From Paenibacillus sp. BJ-4 (GTDB taxonomy: Bacteria; Bacillota; Bacilli; Paenibacillales; Paenibacillaceae): a stretch of 64,000 nt of DNA. Under the pieces are notes generated by a model that did no database searches, was not told the DNA's origin, and was given only the letters and a program-made list of their open reading frames with translations. Of the stretch, positions 53,688 to 62,915 are shown in pieces. Within the stretch, counting starts at the first letter, position 1. Each line of letters opens with the position of its first letter. The stretch spans positions 1 through 64,000 of the forward strand of contig NZ_JAIVEM010000014.1 in the NCBI RefSeq assembly GCF_020404765.1. Reading direction: 5' to 3'. The position numbers and the translations under genes were made by a program.

Positions 53688-56486
53688 ATGGAACAAGCAC
53701 ATTGGCATCAATTAAGCAATGAACAGCTTTCAACAAGTCTGGAAGTCGACCCGAAGCAGGGTCTTTTGGAGGAACAGATTGCACAGCGTAGAGAAAGGGC
53801 AGGGTGGAATGAGCTTAGCGAGGGGAAGCGTGTTTCGGCTTTCCTGCTGCTGCTCAACCAGTTCAAGGATTTTATGATGCTCGTATTGATGGGGGCAACC
53901 CTGATCTCCGGCCTGCTCGGTGAATATTTGGACGCGATTACCATTATTGCTATTGTGGTGTTGAATGGGATTCTCGGCTTTGTGCAGGAATTTAGAGCAG
54001 AGCGTTCGTTGCGGGCTTTGAGACAGCTGTCGGCTCCAACCGCCAAAGTATTGCGGGGCGGCAAACGGGTGCAGATTCAAGCCAGAGAGCTGGTGCCGGG
54101 TGATATCGTCCTGCTGGAAAGTGGTGATCGTATTCCCGCCGATGTAAGATGGCTGAGTACGAACGGCTGTGATGTGGAGGAATCCGCCTTGACCGGTGAA
54201 TCGGTTCCGGTAAGTAAGCATTGCCGTCCTATTCATGCCGCCGAGGTACCGCTCGGGGATCAAAAAAACATCGGATTCATGGGTACCATGATGACCAGAG
54301 GCACAGCGCAGGGCATCGTTATTCGTACAGGCATGAGTACGGAAATGGGCAAAATCGCAGACCTGATCGAAAATACGGAGTCGCAGGAGACACCGTTGCA
54401 GCACAGGTTGGAGCAATTGGGGAAAATATTGATCATCGTAGCGCTGGCGCTAACGGTGCTCGTTGTCGTAGCAGGCATATTGCATGGTCAGCCAGCCATG
54501 AGCATGTTCCTGGCCGGTGTGAGCTTGGCTGTGGCAGCTATACCGGAAGGGTTGCCCGCGATTGTAACCATTGCACTCGCTTTGGGGGTACAGCGTATGA
54601 TCAAACGCAAGGCAATTGTGCGAAAGCTGCCTTCCGTTGAGACGCTCGGCTGTGCGTCTGTCATCTGCTCCGATAAAACCGGTACGCTGACCCAAAATAA
54701 GATGACGGTTACCAAGATATGGCTGGATGGTCGTTTCTGGGGAGTTACGGGGGAGGGCTATGATCCACACGGTCATATCATGGACAGAGATCTTCCTGCC
54801 GACCTTAAAAACGGACAATCATTGCGTAGGCTGCTGCAAGCCAGTGTACTTTGTAACAATGCGGAAATTGTTCAAGTCGACATCGATGAGCTGCGCGCGA
54901 GAAAAAAGACCAAAGAACCGACGCCGTCCGCCGTTTGGGAGCTGAAGGGCGACCCGACGGAGGGAGCGCTTGTCACGTTGGCTGCCAAGGGCGGAGTCAC
55001 CCGACAAGCCTTGTATGAACTGTATACACGGGAACGCGAATTTCCTTTTGACTCGGAGCGGAAGCGGATGTCGGTGCTCGTGCGCCATCAGGGAGGGCAC
55101 ATTGTCTTTACCAAAGGTGCGCCGGATGTACTGCTTGGCCAGTGCTCTTATATTTTATGGGAAGGAAATGTCGTTCCCTTGACGGGTACGCTGCGCCAAA
55201 AAGTAATGGCAGCCAACGAAGGTATGGCATCAGAGGCGCTGCGTGTACTTGGCGTCGCATACCGTGATATCCGCTCCCATGAGCATGTCTCCACGGTCGA
55301 AGAGGCCGAAGCACAGCTGATCTTTATCGGCTTGACCGGCATGATTGATCCGCCGCGCCGCGAGGCTCGCGAGGCTATCGGCAGGTGCCGCCGTGCCGGC
55401 ATTCGCACCGTGATGATTACGGGTGATCACGGCACAACTGCTGAGGCCATTGCCCAGCAGCTCGGCATTTTCCAGCGCGGCTCACATGTGCTGACGGGAC
55501 AGCAATTATCTGCGATGGATGATGCGGCGCTGGACAAAGCCGTTGACAGCGTATCTGTATATGCGCGTGTGTCGCCGGAGCACAAGCTACGCATCGTCAA
55601 ATCGCTGCAAAGACGCGGACATGTCGTAGCTATGACCGGGGATGGCGTAAATGATGCACCGGCAATCAAGGCGTCGGATATCGGTATTGCAATGGGCATG
55701 ACGGGAACCGATGTGACCAAAGAAGCAGCTGCGCTTGTGCTGAGCGACGATAATTTCTCGACGATTGTGGCGGCGATTGAGGAAGGACGGAATATTTACG
55801 AGAACATTCGTAAATTTATCCGTTATCTGCTTGCCTCCAACGTTGGCGAAATTTTGACGATGTTTTTCGCAATGATGGCCGGGCTGCCGCTGCCACTGCT
55901 TCCGATCCAGATTTTATGGGTCAATCTGGTAACTGATGGCCTTCCAGCGATGGCTCTGGGTGTGGATCAGCCGGAAAAGGATCTCATGGAGCACAAGCCA
56001 CGCGGTGCAAAGGAAAATATTTTTGCCCGTCGACTGGGCTGGAAAATCATTAGTCGCGGACTGTTAATCGGCTTATGTACACTTGCTGCCTTCTGGCTGA
56101 CATTACGCATTGCACCGGATGACGCAGGACAACTGGTTAAAGCACAGTCGGTTGCCTTTGCCACGCTGGTGCTGGCACAGTTAATTCATGTATTCGATTG
56201 CCGCAGTTCCCGTTCTGTTTTCCACCGCAATCCGTTTCAGAACAGCTATCTCGTACTTGCCGTGCTGTCATCCATAGTACTGATGCTGGTGGTCATGTAC
56301 GTGCCTATGCTGCAACCTATTTTCAAAACAGTGCCGCTGGGATTGCGTGAATGGGCGCTTTCGATCGTCGCAGCCGGGATTCCGACTTTCCTGATGGGGG
56401 CGGGAAGCGTATGGGGCGGTAGACGCAACCGTCGTCGTGGCGGAAATACCCGTTTTTCGACGGGACGTACGAAGTTTTCAGCCTAG
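53688..56486 (+). CDS. P-type Ca2+-transporting ATPase
   Basis: The 932-residue P2A-type pump has the actuator TGES motif ([10 protein letters not shown]), the ion-binding helix AAIPEGLPA, the phosphorylation site [11 protein letters not shown] (Asp329), the nucleotide domain (FTKGAPD) and hinge [13 protein letters not shown], and about ten membrane segments. It resembles B. subtilis YloB, which pumps Ca2+ out and is found beside rqcH (yloA) there as here. The start at 53688 lies 11 bases after GGGAGGG; a TTG at 53679 is possible. The C-terminal tail is basic. No terminator is obvious before dapF. Confidence 0.92.
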   Translation: MEQAHWHQLSNEQLSTSLEVDPKQGLLEEQIAQRRERAGWNELSEGKRVSAFLLLLNQFKDFMMLVLMGATLISGLLGEYLDAITIIAIVVLNGILGFVQEFRAERSLRALRQLSAPTAKVLRGGKRVQIQARELVPGDIVLLESGDRIPADVRWLSTNGCDVEESALTGESVPVSKHCRPIHAAEVPLGDQKNIGFMGTMMTRGTAQGIVIRTGMSTEMGKIADLIENTESQETPLQHRLEQLGKILIIVALALTVLVVVAGILHGQPAMSMFLAGVSLAVAAIPEGLPAIVTIALALGVQRMIKRKAIVRKLPSVETLGCASVICSDKTGTLTQNKMTVTKIWLDGRFWGVTGEGYDPHGHIMDRDLPADLKNGQSLRRLLQASVLCNNAEIVQVDIDELRARKKTKEPTPSAVWELKGDPTEGALVTLAAKGGVTRQALYELYTREREFPFDSERKRMSVLVRHQGGHIVFTKGAPDVLLGQCSYILWEGNVVPLTGTLRQKVMAANEGMASEALRVLGVAYRDIRSHEHVSTVEEAEAQLIFIGLTGMIDPPRREAREAIGRCRRAGIRTVMITGDHGTTAEAIAQQLGIFQRGSHVLTGQQLSAMDDAALDKAVDSVSVYARVSPEHKLRIVKSLQRRGHVVAMTGDGVNDAPAIKASDIGIAMGMTGTDVTKEAAALVLSDDNFSTIVAAIEEGRNIYENIRKFIRYLLASNVGEILTMFFAMMAGLPLPLLPIQILWVNLVTDGLPAMALGVDQPEKDLMEHKPRGAKENIFARRLGWKIISRGLLIGLCTLAAFWLTLRIAPDDAGQLVKAQSVAFATLVLAQLIHVFDCRSSRSVFHRNPFQNSYLVLAVLSSIVLMLVVMYVPMLQPIFKTVPLGLREWALSIVAAGIPTFLMGAGSVWGGRRNRRRGGNTRFSTGRTKFSA

Positions 56487-56593
56487 CATCCAGGTTAGGT
56501 AATCACATGGCTTTCCCGCTTTTGCCCTGTATGCTATCATGGAATAAAGCTTTATGAAGAGCATGAGATCAGCAGCAACGGCGGAGGGAAGCT

Positions 56594-57427
56594 ATGGAAT
56601 TCACAAAAATGCACGGCTTGGGTAATGATTTTATCGTTTGGTTTGGACATCAGGAATTGCCGTCAGACGCTTCAGAATTGGCTGTTCGGCTATGTGATCG
56701 ACATTTTGGTGTTGGTGCTGACGGTCTGGTATATATATTGCCTTCAGAAAAAGCCGATTTCCGCATGCGCATCATTAATTCGGACGGATCGGAGGCAGAG
56801 CAATGCGGTAATGCTATCCGCTGTGCAGCCAAATATGTATATGACCGCAAGCATATCAGCCGTGAGCGGATTACGATCGAGACGCTGGGTGCAGGTGTGC
56901 AGCAGGTCGAACTAACTGTAGAGAACGGACTTGTACGCATGGTAAAAGTAGACATGGGAGAGCCGATTCTGGAGGGCTTGAAAATTCCGACTACGCTGGA
57001 TCTGGACCGTGTAATTCATGAGTCCATCGAAGCTGGAGGAAGCGGTTTTCGTTTTACGGCTGTATCCATGGGCAATCCGCATTGTGTCATCTATGTTGAA
57101 AATGCACCTGGCTTTGAACTGGAGGCCTGGGGACCGAAGCTGGAAAGCCATCCGCTATTTCCTAAAAAGACTAATGTTGAGTTCGCTACGGTGCGAAGTC
57201 GGGATCACATAGAGATGCGAGTATGGGAACGGGGAGCCGGCCCTACGCTAGCTTGCGGAACCGGGGCCTGTGCCACACTCGTGGCTTCTGTACTCAACGG
57301 ATATAGTGACCGACGCGCCATTGTAAGTCTGAAGGGCGGCGATCTGGATATCGAATGGAACGAGGACGACAATCACGTGTATATGACAGGCCCGGCTGAA
57401 ATTGTGTATGATGGTCGTCTGTCCTGA
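56594..57427 (+). CDS. dapF: diaminopimelate epimerase
   Basis: The 277-residue enzyme converts LL- to meso-diaminopimelate for lysine and peptidoglycan synthesis. Both catalytic cysteines are in their motifs, C71 in EQCGNAIRC and C221 in LACGTGACAT, plus the start FTKMHGLGNDF. GGAGGGAAG precedes the ATG by a short spacing. It sits 107 bases after the calcium pump gene, which breaks the usual yloB-yloC order. A terminator follows. Confidence 0.96.
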   Translation: MEFTKMHGLGNDFIVWFGHQELPSDASELAVRLCDRHFGVGADGLVYILPSEKADFRMRIINSDGSEAEQCGNAIRCAAKYVYDRKHISRERITIETLGAGVQQVELTVENGLVRMVKVDMGEPILEGLKIPTTLDLDRVIHESIEAGGSGFRFTAVSMGNPHCVIYVENAPGFELEAWGPKLESHPLFPKKTNVEFATVRSRDHIEMRVWERGAGPTLACGTGACATLVASVLNGYSDRRAIVSLKGGDLDIEWNEDDNHVYMTGPAEIVYDGRLS

Positions 57428-57487
57428 AATACATGGAGTATGGAAAAGAGCGTGCATTTGGTTTATGAATTGTATAAAAATGAGTGA

Positions 57488-57517
57488 AAAGGAGACCCTG
57501 TGAGGTCTTCTTTTTTG
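57488..57517 (+). terminator. rho-independent terminator of dapF
   Basis: GGAGACC and GGTCTTC form a short stem around CTGTGA, followed by TTTTTT. Confidence 0.65.
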
Positions 57518-57542
57518 GTATTTAGCAACATTCTGTCTTTTT

Positions 57543-57570
57543 TTGACGTCTGAACGATGTATAATATAAC
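57543..57570 (+). promoter_or_regulatory. candidate promoter of the secreted-protein gene
   Basis: TTGACG (57543-57548), 16 bases and TATAAC (57565-57570) precede the AAGGAGG ribosome site at 57586-57592. A TATAAT at 57560 is too close to the -35. Confidence 0.5.
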
Positions 57571-57601
57571 AAATAAGAAAACAATAAGGAGGCCGTTCAT
57601 A

Positions 57602-58627
57602 GTGCGGAAATTTCGTTGGATTTCAGCAGTTGCAGCCCTTATATTTGTAGCCACCGCGCTTCCGGCTCATGCCGCTCCCCTCCCTGCTGCCGTGGACACG
57701 ACGAGCAAGCAGGTTGGCTCGCTAACCCCAACTGTTGTGAACCGTCTGGAAAAGGCAGTACAGGAACTGATCGGTACGAAAACGCCATTTCAATTTGACG
57801 ATGTGACGGATATGGGTAAAACCTGGATTGTCGAAGGCGAATTGGAAGACGGAACAGCTACGTTCCAAACAGAATATAATAAGGAAAAGAATAGAGTGGA
57901 TTCTACCACGGTACGGTATAAAATAAGCAGCATGGGCAAGGCGCTGGACGCGCCACTCAAGGCTAAAGTGCTGAATAGTGCCAAAGCGTTTGACCCCAAG
58001 CGCTCCATGCAATTTGAGGCTTTTTGGCGGGTTAAATCTCCTTACCAGTCCAACAACCCTTCGAATTACTGGGTATTTTGGGGCGCAGGAGAAAAGGCGT
58101 CCTCATTGTACGTTGATGTAGATCGAGGTAACAGTATAACCATTAATGCAGACTACCCGTTGAAGCAGGTGGACCCTGTGTTGCTGAACCGGGCAACGAA
58201 CACTTTTAAGCGTGTTAGCGGTCAGCGGATTACCGTACAGCATGCTTCACGCTTCAAGGACGAGGCCAAGGGGTTTTCTTATTGGTCGTTCGAGGATGCA
58301 AACGAGTCGAGTGAGGTCAAAATCGGCGAGGCAACCGGCAAAGTGCTGGCAGTATCCACCTACGGGGTGGACTGGAATGATGACGCAGATTTCAAAAAAT
58401 CGTTTGCCAATCCCAAATATACCGCTTCAGAAGCTTTGAAACGGGTCAAGCCCAAGGTTCAGCTCTTATTTAATATCAACTTGTCAGGCTATAATGTGGG
58501 GATTCAAGGGAATCAGTATACATTTTCCACAAAGCAAAGGGGAACGGCTTCTATTGTGGCTAAGGTGAATAAAAAAGGAGCCTTTTACGCGTTCTCCCTT
58601 CAGGCTGCGAATGGGAAAATGCAATAA
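57602..58627 (+). CDS. secreted protein of unknown function
   Basis: The 341-residue protein starts with GTG, ten bases after AAGGAGG. A Sec signal peptide is clear: basic MRKFRW, a hydrophobic core and an AHA cleavage site before APLPAAVD. The mature part holds two similar halves of alternating strands and helices, as in YcdB/PepSY-like repeat proteins, with no catalytic motif visible. It has its own promoter and terminator. It interrupts the conserved order between dapF and yloC. No function is proposed. Confidence 0.82.
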   Translation: MRKFRWISAVAALIFVATALPAHAAPLPAAVDTTSKQVGSLTPTVVNRLEKAVQELIGTKTPFQFDDVTDMGKTWIVEGELEDGTATFQTEYNKEKNRVDSTTVRYKISSMGKALDAPLKAKVLNSAKAFDPKRSMQFEAFWRVKSPYQSNNPSNYWVFWGAGEKASSLYVDVDRGNSITINADYPLKQVDPVLLNRATNTFKRVSGQRITVQHASRFKDEAKGFSYWSFEDANESSEVKIGEATGKVLAVSTYGVDWNDDADFKKSFANPKYTASEALKRVKPKVQLLFNINLSGYNVGIQGNQYTFSTKQRGTASIVAKVNKKGAFYAFSLQAANGKMQ

Positions 58628-58655
58628 TTATAGTATAAAATAACAATTATAAATC

Positions 58656-58708
58656 AAGCTGCTTCACTCCTGGTCACATCATTTTGAGGAGTGAGGCGGC
58701 TTTTTTTG
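58656..58708 (+). terminator. rho-independent terminator of the secreted-protein gene
   Basis: AAGCTGCTTCACTCCT pairs with AGGAGTGAGGCGGCTT around an 18-base loop and is followed by a T run. Confidence 0.75.
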
Positions 58709-58782
58709 TTTTTTGGCTTATGTTTGCAGTCTCTTTTATGTTACATTAATATGAAAATAAAGAGCGGGGTGGAGCGGAGGAT

Positions 58783-60675
58783 ATGAAACCGGATTTGCGT
58801 ACTGTGCTGAATCGTGAACTTATTGTCGGAGACGGCGCAATGGGGACTTTTTTGTACCAGCTGGGATTTCCAGTAAATACTTCTTACGAAGAGTTGAATA
58901 TTACTTCACCTGACGTTATAGCAGATGTGCATAGTCAATATTTAAATGCAGGAGCACGATTGCTGGAGACCAATACATTCTCTGCAAATGATTATAAGCT
59001 GGCCCGGTTTGGCCTGGAATCCAGGGTGGAAGAGATCAATCGTGCGGGGGTAAGAATTGCCCGAGCAGCGGCCGGGCCTGAACATTATGTGGTGGGTGCG
59101 GTAGGCTCCATATGCGGGGGCAAACGGCTTAACATATCCAAGCTGGAGCTAGCTCGAAACTATGACCAGCAGATTAATGCTCTTCTCTCCGAAGGAGTAG
59201 ACGGCATTTTGTGCGAAACGTTTTATTCACTGGATGAAATGCGGATTGCGCTTCATGGTGTACGTAAATATAGTGACATTCCGGTAATCTGTCAGTTTGC
59301 GGTCGACCAGGTTGGGCGCACACAGGATGGTTTTTTAGTAGCAGAAGCTTTTTCGGTGTTGCGTGATGAGGGTGCGGACATTCTTGGATTTAACTGTCAT
59401 TCAGGTCCACAGGGGATTATGAGTGTAATGGAGCAGCTGGAAGGCCCCTTGTCGGTGCCGCTGTCCGTATATCCTAATGCGGGTCTCGCAGATTATGTGG
59501 ATGGTCATTATGTATACGGTGCAACACCTGAATATTTTGGGGAATGCGCCGCGTCCTTCGTGGATCTGGGAACGAGGCTGATCGGCGGATGCTGCGGAAC
59601 TACACCAGACCATATTGCGGCGATTTCCAAAGCTTTGAGTGGCTTGCAGCCGCCTCCGCTGGCTCCAAAAGAAGTATTGTTAAACGAGTCAATTCACGTC
59701 GCTGAACCAGAGCCGATTGCAGATGAAGGGGAACGTGGAAATGGCAGATTTGCCAGCAAGCCCAACATTGTGGATATGGTTAAGGAACGGCATACGGTCA
59801 TTGTAGAGCTTGATCCTCCACGTGATCTGGACATTACACGGTTTATGCAAGGTGCGCATGCATTGAAAAAAGCCGGGGCCGACGCGCTTACGCTGGCCGA
59901 CAATTCACTTGCCGTTACGCGGATGAGCAACATGGCGCTTGGGCATTTGGTCAGCATAGAAACGGGGTTGCGCCCATTAATCCATATTGCTTGTCGTGAC
60001 CGCAATTTGATTGGTACTCAGTCTCATATGATGGGTTTTGACGCGCTGGGCATTGACCATGTACTAGCGGTTACTGGAGATCCGGCACGATTCGGTGATT
60101 TGCCGGGTGCCAGCTCGGTGTATGATATGACTTCTTTTGAAATTATACGTATGATCAAGCAATTAAACGATGGTGTTGCATTTTCTGGTAAGCCACTAAA
60201 GCAAAAGGCTAATTTTGTGGTAGGTGCCGCATTTAATCCCAATGTCAAGCATTTGGGTAAAGCTGTGCAGCGGCTGGAAAAGAAAATTGCCTCCGGAGCT
60301 GATTATATTATGACCCAGCCCGTCTACGACCGTGAGCTTATCGTAGCCATCGCGGAAGAGACACGGCATTTGGATGTCCCGATTTTTATCGGTATTATGC
60401 CGCTGGCTAGCGGGCGGAATGCAGAATACCTGCACAATGAAGTACCCGGCATTCAGTTGTCGGATGAGGTGCGTGCACGTATGTCTGGTCTGGAGGGTCC
60501 GGAAGGACGAGCAATGGGGGTGTCCATTGCCAAGGAACTGCTTGATACGGCGATGGAGCATTTTAATGGAATCTATTTAATGACTCCATTTATGTTCTAT
60601 GAAATGACGGCAGAGCTGACTTCTTATGTATGGCAAAAATCCGGCCGCGCACTGGCCCCCTTGTTTCGACTATAA
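58783..60675 (+). CDS. bifunctional homocysteine S-methyltransferase/5,10-methylenetetrahydrofolate reductase
   Basis: The 630-residue protein fuses two enzymes. The N-terminal half (1-310) is a homocysteine methyltransferase with zinc ligands C205 (FNCHSGP), C270 and C271 (GGCCGTTP). The C-terminal half (about 325-630) is a MetF-type reductase with ELDPPRD, VLAVTGDPARFGD and YIMTQPVYD. Together they make methyl-THF or move methyl groups to homocysteine in methionine synthesis, as in B. subtilis YitJ. GCGGAGG is close to the ATG. No S-box riboswitch is visible in the 74-base leader between it and the terminator. Confidence 0.92.
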   Translation: MKPDLRTVLNRELIVGDGAMGTFLYQLGFPVNTSYEELNITSPDVIADVHSQYLNAGARLLETNTFSANDYKLARFGLESRVEEINRAGVRIARAAAGPEHYVVGAVGSICGGKRLNISKLELARNYDQQINALLSEGVDGILCETFYSLDEMRIALHGVRKYSDIPVICQFAVDQVGRTQDGFLVAEAFSVLRDEGADILGFNCHSGPQGIMSVMEQLEGPLSVPLSVYPNAGLADYVDGHYVYGATPEYFGECAASFVDLGTRLIGGCCGTTPDHIAAISKALSGLQPPPLAPKEVLLNESIHVAEPEPIADEGERGNGRFASKPNIVDMVKERHTVIVELDPPRDLDITRFMQGAHALKKAGADALTLADNSLAVTRMSNMALGHLVSIETGLRPLIHIACRDRNLIGTQSHMMGFDALGIDHVLAVTGDPARFGDLPGASSVYDMTSFEIIRMIKQLNDGVAFSGKPLKQKANFVVGAAFNPNVKHLGKAVQRLEKKIASGADYIMTQPVYDRELIVAIAEETRHLDVPIFIGIMPLASGRNAEYLHNEVPGIQLSDEVRARMSGLEGPEGRAMGVSIAKELLDTAMEHFNGIYLMTPFMFYEMTAELTSYVWQKSGRALAPLFRL

Positions 60676-60710
60676 TAATCAATTACAATAGTAAAATGGA
60701 TGTGATGCCG

Positions 60711-61598
60711 ATGTCATTGAGTATGACCGGATACGGTCAAGCCATCTTTCATTATGAAGGCTATAAAGTGCGTTTGGAACTGAAATCGGTGAATCACCGC
60801 TATTGCGAAGTGATGATGAGGATTCCGCGCGAATGGACACGTTTTGAAGATGGCTTGAGAAGAACGGTTCAGCAGCAGATTAAGCGCGGTCGTGTCGATG
60901 TCTTCATCCATAGGGAACGTGATGAAGAACAGATACCCGTCGCACGGTTGAATGACACTGTGGTGCAGGCATACCTGCATGCAGCGGAGCAGCTGGCGGA
61001 TCGTTATGGCGTGAAAGGAACATTAGGTATAAGTGACATTCTTGCTTTGCCTGACGTTCTGGGTGAGCCTGGAGAGGCTTGCAATGGAGACGAAGAGGGC
61101 TGGGAAGAACAGCTACAGCGAGCCTTACATGAAGCTTTGCGGGGTTTGCTGGAGATGAGAAAGCGAGAAGGCGGGTATTTGGCGCAAGATGTTGAATCCC
61201 GCATTTTGCATCTGGAATCCCTGCATCATGAAATGACGGTGCTGGCTCCTCATGTTGTGAGCGACTACCGTAACAGGCTAAAAAACAGGCTTAAAGAGCT
61301 TCAGGACGGTTCATTTACGCTTGATGAGCATAAGTTCGGAATGGAGATTGCTTTATTCGCGGATCGTAGCAATATTGATGAGGAGCTTACCCGGCTTCAA
61401 AGTCACTTTGGGCAATGCAAGGGGTTGCTGTTGTCGGACGAGCCGGCCGGCCGCAAATTAGACTTTTTAATCCAGGAAATGAACAGGGAAGTTAACACGA
61501 TCGGCTCCAAGGCTAATCATCTCACATTGGTTAATTTGGTCGTCGAGATGAAAGCAGAGCTTGAAAAAATTCGTGAGCAGGCTGCGAATATTGAGTAG
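60711..61598 (+). CDS. yloC: YicC/YloC family endoribonuclease
   Basis: The 295-residue protein matches YicC/YloC: MSLSMTGYGQ at the start, LKSVNHRYCEV, GRVDVFI, and the end LDFLIQEMNREVNTIGSKAN. YicC proteins are RNases involved in RNA turnover. Start choice is uncertain: ATG 60711 gives the family N-terminus but has only GGATGTG before it; ATG 60696 and 60705 are also in frame. It begins a run of genes (yloC-remA-gmk-rpoZ-coaBC) in the B. subtilis order. Confidence 0.92.
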   Translation: MSLSMTGYGQAIFHYEGYKVRLELKSVNHRYCEVMMRIPREWTRFEDGLRRTVQQQIKRGRVDVFIHRERDEEQIPVARLNDTVVQAYLHAAEQLADRYGVKGTLGISDILALPDVLGEPGEACNGDEEGWEEQLQRALHEALRGLLEMRKREGGYLAQDVESRILHLESLHHEMTVLAPHVVSDYRNRLKNRLKELQDGSFTLDEHKFGMEIALFADRSNIDEELTRLQSHFGQCKGLLLSDEPAGRKLDFLIQEMNREVNTIGSKANHLTLVNLVVEMKAELEKIREQAANIE

Positions 61599-61654
61599 CT
61601 ACCTGGTAGCGGCACGGCTGCAATAGTCACATGTATAGGGGGAAAGACCTGAAT

Positions 61655-61915
61655 ATGGCAATCAAATTGATCAATATTGGCTTCGGCAATATCGTGTCGG
61701 CCAACCGAATTATCTCCATCGTCAGTCCGGAGTCTGCTCCGATCAAGCGGATTATACAGGAAGCCAGGGACCGTCATATGTTAATTGATGCTACCTATGG
61801 CCGCCGGACACGGGCTGTTATTATTACGGACAGTGACCATGTAATCCTGTCTGCGGTGCAGCCGGAGACGGTCGCTCATCGCCTATCCACTAAAGATGAT
61901 GATAATGACGAATAA
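61655..61915 (+). CDS. remA: extracellular matrix regulator RemA
   Basis: The 86-residue protein is a DUF370 member with [33 protein letters not shown] and a [16 protein letters not shown] block, matching RemA. RemA is a DNA-binding protein that activates matrix and osmoprotection genes in B. subtilis. ATG 61655 follows GGGGGAAAG. It is 56 bases after yloC and 14 bases before gmk, as in Bacillus, so it is co-transcribed with both. Confidence 0.95.
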   Translation: MAIKLINIGFGNIVSANRIISIVSPESAPIKRIIQEARDRHMLIDATYGRRTRAVIITDSDHVILSAVQPETVAHRLSTKDDDNDE

Positions 61916-61929
61916 AAATGGAGTGTACT

Positions 61930-62502
61930 ATGGCTAAGGGATTATTATTTGTGATATCCGGACCTTCGGGTGTTGGTAAAGGAACGGTAGGCAATGCGTT
62001 GCGTGAAAAACTGCCAGAAATAACCTACTCTGTTTCTGCTACAACTCGAGCGCCTCGTGCGGGTGAACAAGATGGAGTAAACTATTTTTTTAAAACGCGT
62101 GAAGAATTTTTAGGTATGATTGAGCGGGATGAGATGCTGGAGTATGCTGAGTATGTGGGCAATTATTACGGTACTCCACGTGAATTTGTGGATCAGACGC
62201 TTGCACAGGGTAAAGATATTTTTCTGGAAATTGAGGTTCAGGGAGCGCTAAAGGTCAAAGAGAAGTTTCCTGAAGGCATTTTCATTTTCCTGCTTCCACC
62301 TTCGCTGGATGAATTAAAGGACAGGATTCGGGGACGGGGTACAGAAACTCAGGCCACCATTGACCACCGCATGTCGGTAGCTGTGGATGAAATGAATCTG
62401 TTGCGTCACTATGATTATGCGGTTGTGAATGATGAGATTGATTTCGCTTGTAAACGAATAGAATCCATTATTATCGCCGAACATTGTAAGGTTCATCCAT
62501 AA
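61930..62502 (+). CDS. gmk: guanylate kinase
   Basis: The 190-residue enzyme phosphorylates GMP to GDP. It has the P-loop [10 protein letters not shown] (K17) and the GMP-binding motif [20 protein letters not shown] 61930 follows GGAGTG; an earlier in-frame ATG at 61918 has none and nearly touches remA. It lies in the conserved remA-gmk-rpoZ order. Confidence 0.96.
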   Translation: MAKGLLFVISGPSGVGKGTVGNALREKLPEITYSVSATTRAPRAGEQDGVNYFFKTREEFLGMIERDEMLEYAEYVGNYYGTPREFVDQTLAQGKDIFLEIEVQGALKVKEKFPEGIFIFLLPPSLDELKDRIRGRGTETQATIDHRMSVAVDEMNLLRHYDYAVVNDEIDFACKRIESIIIAEHCKVHP

Positions 62503-62624
62503 ATCAGGACTTTACATATGCCAAGCGTACTTAAAGAGAAATAACACTGTATAAGCTGGGCTTGAAGGTGTACACTTGAGTACAGCTTATACAGTCCCAA
62601 AACTACATGAAGAGGTGTCTATTC

Positions 62625-62825
62625 GTGCTGTATCCTTCCATTGATGAAATGATGAAAAAGGTTGATAGTAAATATTCGCTGGTTGTAGCGGCTTCACGCC
62701 GGGCCAGACAGTTGCGCGAGGGTGAGAAGACGACTCTGAAGAGCCCTAAATCACACAAACAGGTTGGAATAGCGTTGGAAGAGATCTACGCAGATCATCT
62801 TCTGCTTGAAAGCGGCGAAGAATAA
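62625..62825 (+). CDS. rpoZ: RNA polymerase omega subunit
   Basis: The 66-residue protein matches omega: [29 protein letters not shown] and VGIALEEI. It helps assemble RNA polymerase. GTG 62625 follows GAGGTG at seven bases and gives the normal N-terminus; ATG 62607 upstream lies before that ribosome site. A terminator-like hairpin follows. Confidence 0.93.
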   Translation: MLYPSIDEMMKKVDSKYSLVVAASRRARQLREGEKTTLKSPKSHKQVGIALEEIYADHLLLESGEE

Positions 62826-62870
62826 GAATTGTAGACAATCATTATAACCAGGCGCAATGCCAATTTCTTT

Positions 62871-62896
62871 GACAACCGCAAGGTTGTTATTTTTTT
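62871..62896 (+). terminator. terminator or attenuator between rpoZ and coaBC
   Basis: ACAACC and GGTTGT form a short stem around a GCAA tetraloop, followed by TATTTTTTT. It may only partly stop transcription, because coaBC begins 20 bases on without a clear promoter. Confidence 0.6.
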
Positions 62897-62915
62897 CGGT
62901 CAGGGGGAGTTAACG

